Source of the DNA: Atopsyche davidsoni
Lineage: Eukaryota; Arthropoda; Insecta; Trichoptera; Hydrobiosidae
NCBI GenBank assembly: GCA_022113835.1
Contig: JAILWY010000006.1
Span: forward strand, 5,580,001 to 5,644,000
Direction of reading: 5' to 3'
Length of the DNA: 64,000 nt
Each line of letters starts with the position of its first letter. The first letter of the stretch is position 1. The notes below the pieces were generated by a model. That model was given only the letters and a program-made list of their open reading frames with translations, was not told where the DNA came from and made no database searches. Both the position numbers and the translations under genes were made by a program. Shown piece after piece: positions 60,101 to 64,000 of this stretch.

Positions 60101-63100
60101 GAATACAAATTCACGCGAAATACCAAGAACGCAACAGGAAAGTTTGTTTCCCCGAATTAGAGGCGACGTTGACGACCCACTAGACTGTTTGTTAGAAAAA
60201 TATATATATTCTTTATCGGAAAATAAATAAACAATAATACAAATATTTTTAAAAATAATCTTTTTCGCAATCTTTTATAATTTAAAAATAATTTCGTAAA
60301 CAAATTACGTATTTGTTTTTTTTTATTTTCAAAAACAATTTCGATATTTATCGATGCGTCATTAAAGATAAGTTTTAAAATAATACTTAAATTCATGTTT
60401 TGAAAATAAAATATAATATATTTCAAAACGATTAGTTATAAAAAAAACTGGTTCCTACAGCTCAAGTCGACACCTGTTTCACGAGGATAATGAAAGCACC
60501 CAGTTTGTATTACAAGGGCGAACGTTTCAACAATGGGATGAAGGTTGGAACCTCCCATAGAAAATATTAAGCCAAATCTCGGACGCGGAACAGGTGCCCT
60601 CGTGTAGGATTGCGATGCAGGCACGTACAAAGGAGGAAAAAGTGGACCTGAAAGAAAACAGGACATGAGAGTCGAGCACGCATCTCATCCGATAAACAAA
60701 AAGCCTAGGCGGTTCGAAGTTACTGAAATTTTGTCAATATAAAACAAACTTGCAAACTCGATCAAACAAGTTTTAAAAATCTAAATTAAAAAAATTAAGC
60801 TCGTAGAATTATGCGTATCAATACGTGAATGTTCATAAATAAAGAATACGCTTAAAAAAAAATATCATGGTCGAAAAACCACACGAGGAAAATCGTTTTC
60901 AGATATTTTGAATTCAAAGTAGTTTGTTTGAATCATTTAGTCACAAAAAATGGTTAAGTTAAATATTTCTTCACTTGTATATACATGTAATAAATGCTTA
61001 CGTACATTTATGAATCTAAATGTTTGTGGTTTAGATCTTTGTATAGTGCAGTAGTTCTCGTACGGTTTATATTATTGTATTGATTGGAATTTCTGTAACT
61101 ACAATGTGAGAAAAGGTATTTTTTTATTTAACCAAACACGGTTGTATGAGTGATTCACGAGAAAAAACAACCATATATGGTGATAACGAGATAAAATACA
61201 GGTGCCAAGCAGTCTGCGATGTTCAAGCACATGATTCATTGTGATAGCGACATGAGTCACTACGAAATTCCATCTAAACCAATCATCAAACTATCAAAAT
61301 ATTGTCACAATGATTCGCGGAGGTACTCGTAGGCCTCAGCTCGACTACCGCGTATGTCTATTGCAGACATAAAATATAAAAACCAGACAATTGGCGTAAA
61401 TAACAAAGAATCGTTGCAGAGGTGCATAATTGCAAAACTGCAGGTGGCTTCGTCATGTAATTGCACCCGATAAAGCGCATCCTTGGGACTATATCCGGTA
61501 AACTCGGGTTGTACCTACCACGGCTGACAATAGCTCTGCAAAAGTACCCATCCATTGCCATGTATAAATACCACAAATATGTCGTGGAAACCTATCACTC
61601 CAACTAAACAATTAACGTATTTTTTTAACATCAAATTGTTGTAACATGGTGTTTTTTTAACATATAATTTAAGCGACTAAACACAACTCGACAAAACGAA
61701 TGATATTTTTAATCATCTTTTATATTAGTATTATAGATCATTGCTCGCTAAAGACTAATAAAATTTCATCATGGCGATGCGCAGCACTTGGCACGCGCGA
61801 GTGAATCATCAAGCGCAGGTTTTTTTTAGCGAATCTTACACAGCAATCAACCATGCCTAAAAGTTGATTCCTTAGACTAAATTATTTAGAGATGTCACAG
61901 GCATACTCGTTTATTTAATCAAACTCTTCAGACTCGAAGGTTGTGATGATTGAGATGATTCAACCAGGCATTTTTTGGATTTAGTGAACGACTCTTTATA
62001 AAACGGTTAGAAGTCGAATAAAACAAATATAAAATATATAAATTATATTATTATCAATTTTAAGACCTCAAATAAAATTAAAAACATCTTTAAATAGATA
62101 CAATGGCCTAATTGGATATTACTCATTTGAATGAATTTTCAAGGGCAGGAAACTGAAAACAATACAAATTTATCTATCGAAACCTGTATATGATATGGTG
62201 TGATGTACTGTTCACAAAATATGACACACTCGATATCATTGTTCTTGGCTATAATAAGCACCATTCGGAAGCTAGTAATATTTTTTTTATCGTTTTCGAT
62301 TGCGATCACTTGGCAATGCTAAATTTATAATTTGTTACCATGTTACATAATCATAAAAAAAATTATATACGTTAGATAAGAATTGTATTTTAAATAACAA
62401 AAACATAATGATTTGAAGCATTAAAATAATAAATATTATTGATAGTCGTATTGAAGAATCATCGCTGAAGTATGCTTAAAAACATTGATTATTGAGCGTA
62501 TAAATACTTGTTTGCATGCAGAAGCGTGCTGGACCACGAAGTGTCTATTCTCACAGTCGCGTTGTTCAGAAAGTAAAGGTGTAATGGCAGAGTAAGTAGG
62601 CCTGATAGTGATTCTGGTTCTAGCATAGGACGTGACATACAAGTGCAGCTGCGAACCGGTTCGTGCACTGACGCAACTGTTGCAACTCGGCAGAGGCGCT
62701 CGACCTGTGGCGGGCGAGCGGCCTGGCACACTACAAGTGTCTTAAAAAATTACAAAACATAAAAAAAATAATTTACAGTAACCTAAGAAACGTTTCCAAA
62801 ATTCAAGAAAAAAAAGAAACAAGAAAAATTCGTTTTCCTTGTAGACTCGATTCAGTAGCTGAGATCCGAATCCTAAATAATTTATTATAAGTGCGTAGTT
62901 GTATTGTACGCATTGTACGTAATGATTACTTATACCAGATCAGATTTGGAAAAATCATATTTTTTTAATACGCACAAAAAAATCTATTAGTCTATTTATT
63001 CTACATTATTCGATTAATATAATGCTGTGTGCTGATCATAAATTTTATGGCCGGCAGCAATTTGGAACAGAAAAAATATTTATTTTTTATCACAACGATA

Positions 63101-63384
63101 AAAAAATATTATAAATGTATATATATATTTTTTAATGTTGCGTGCCCCCTTGATTGCCTTCAGCGAAGTAAATGTCAGATGCCTCCGTGCATGTGCGAAA
63201 AATAAACATGTGATATCTGCAGTTCTCAACAAAGAATACAATAGCATCTCCGGAACGGTATTGTATTAAGTATTATTTAATCACAGGTGGCCATCACCTA
63301 ACGCGTAATAATACTCGTGTCGCAGGACTGTTGAGTAATAGCCACCTCGTCCAATACAACATAATTTCTAATTATTTGGGGTAC
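57173..63384. other. Non-coding region, possibly the 5' introns of the minus-strand gene
   Basis: No exon could be confirmed. A minus-strand frame at 60436-60654 follows an excellent acceptor (TGTTTTCTTTCAG, ending at 60651) and reads GPLFPPLYVPASQSYTRAPV, but lacks a clear donor and a family match. Patches at 57540-57700, 58740-59000, 59240-59450 and 62510-62735 are more GC-rich with open frames on one or both strands and no recognisable domain. Sequence is otherwise AT-rich. Confidence 0.35.
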
Positions 63385-63472
63385 AATAAAATAAAACCAA
63401 ATGGTTTTGGAGACTATGGTTTTATTTTATTGTAATAAAATGGAGTATTACAAAATAAATACCAGTTCCATT
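63385..63472 (+). mobile_element. Short hairpin retroposon-like insertion, copy 2 (15-bp target duplication)
   Basis: Flanked by the 15-bp direct repeat AATTATTTGGGGTAC (63370-63384 and 63473-63487). The 88-bp insert starts AATAAAATAAAACCA and ends ATACCAGTTCCATT, the same ends as the copy at 21726-21864. It lacks the returning hairpin arm present there: GGAGACTA joins directly to TGGTTTTATT. A shorter hairpin remains (63384-63399 with 63417-63432). Confidence 0.78.
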
Positions 63473-63487
63473 AATTATTTGGGGTAC

Positions 63488-64000
63488 GTTGAATTTATAT
63501 TTTTGGGGTGGGTTCAACTATTAGGATGCATTTTGTTACGATCGCTTGATAAAGAGTTTTTCTTTTTGTAATGTATAATATTTTGGAAATAAGCCAAAAT
63601 TAAAACCCTGGAAAAAAATAGAGCTATTAATTAAAGATAGATGCTTTGTATGAAAAATATTGTAATTTTATTTATAAAATTTCGATGTATAGTTGTGTGC
63701 AGATTTTATTTCATGACTTATGCCAATATGTCCACATACATAAATAGTAAGTTTCCTTCACTTGAGTACATACTATACATGCATATATACAAGTGCATAA
63801 ACATGCATTTATTTGTAATATATTAACTACCTGCGTGGCGAGTAATTAATATTTATTATTGAAACATAAGATTAATTGGGTGAATAGGTATTAATTTATT
63901 GAATAATGCATAAATCAAATATAAAAAACCTTGTCGTCCTCAAAAGCGCGAGCGATTAGTGGTGTCGCTACTCAACGCTAGATGGCGTTAGTAGCAACTT
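63488..64000. other. Non-coding right edge of the window
   Basis: AT-rich, with no supported feature. The last 60 bp is more complex (GCGAGCGATTAGTGGTGTCG) and contains GCTAGATGGCG, a word I associate with repeat ends in insects, but it cannot be assigned. Confidence 0.3.

Noticed and set aside
60436..60654. Minus-strand open frame after a strong acceptor, considered as a 5' exon of the tail-anchored gene.
   Set aside because: No clear donor at its 3' end, no coding-like base use and no similarity I recognise. Kept only as a note in the region entry.

Overview
This is eukaryotic nuclear DNA: AT-rich, gene-poor, intron-bearing, with tRNA genes and decayed transposons. The gene families (two DM4/DM12-type secreted proteins) and the transposon types (piggyBac-like elements, an RTE-like LINE tail, short AT-rich hairpin repeats) point to an insect. 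A moth or butterfly is my best guess, but that is inference. There are no bacterial operons, no CRISPR and no rRNA.

Layout. 1-18520: mostly non-coding, with an interspersed repeat (about 1075-1360), a 5'-truncated LINE ORF2 tail (2383-2745), a GC-rich exon-like ORF (6418-6621), a perfect 52-bp foldback (6919-7067) and a C17 run. 18521-19081: a scrambled piggyBac remnant, followed by a GC-rich repeat-like block (19085-19445). 19674-31509: a three-exon plus-strand gene for a 179-residue secreted DM4/DM12-family protein. Its intron 1 holds a short retroposon-like insertion (21726-21864) and its intron 2 holds an internally deleted piggyBac with TTAA target duplications (28613-29663). 36297-39685: a second plus-strand gene in three exons, 770 residues, a Gln/Asn/Tyr-rich secreted protein with a DM4/DM12-like four-cysteine module. 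A diverged ~200-bp tandem duplication lies just upstream of it. 40053-40124: tRNA-Gln(TTG), minus strand. 44717-44789: tRNA-Phe(GAA), plus strand. 51859-56578: the last two visible coding exons of a minus-strand gene whose product ends in a proline-rich/coiled-coil stretch and a C-terminal membrane anchor; further 5' exons probably lie beyond 56.6 kb or outside the window. A MITE-like element (51362-51646) sits next to its stop codon. 56809-57168: a 360-bp piggyBac deletion derivative that keeps an uninterrupted 57-codon ORF. 63385-63472: a second copy of the short retroposon-like insertion.

The two DM4/DM12-type genes are neighbours on the same strand, 4.8 kb apart, and each has four cysteines in a similar arrangement. 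They may be diverged members of a local cluster of secreted proteins of unknown function. I found no multi-gene novel system. The most useful new observations are the short hairpin retroposon family with 14-15 bp target duplications, the three piggyBac derivatives (one chimeric, one with an in-frame N/C fusion ORF) and the unassigned tail-anchored gene. All splice models are read by eye from splice-site consensus and reading-frame phase; no similarity search or RNA data were available.
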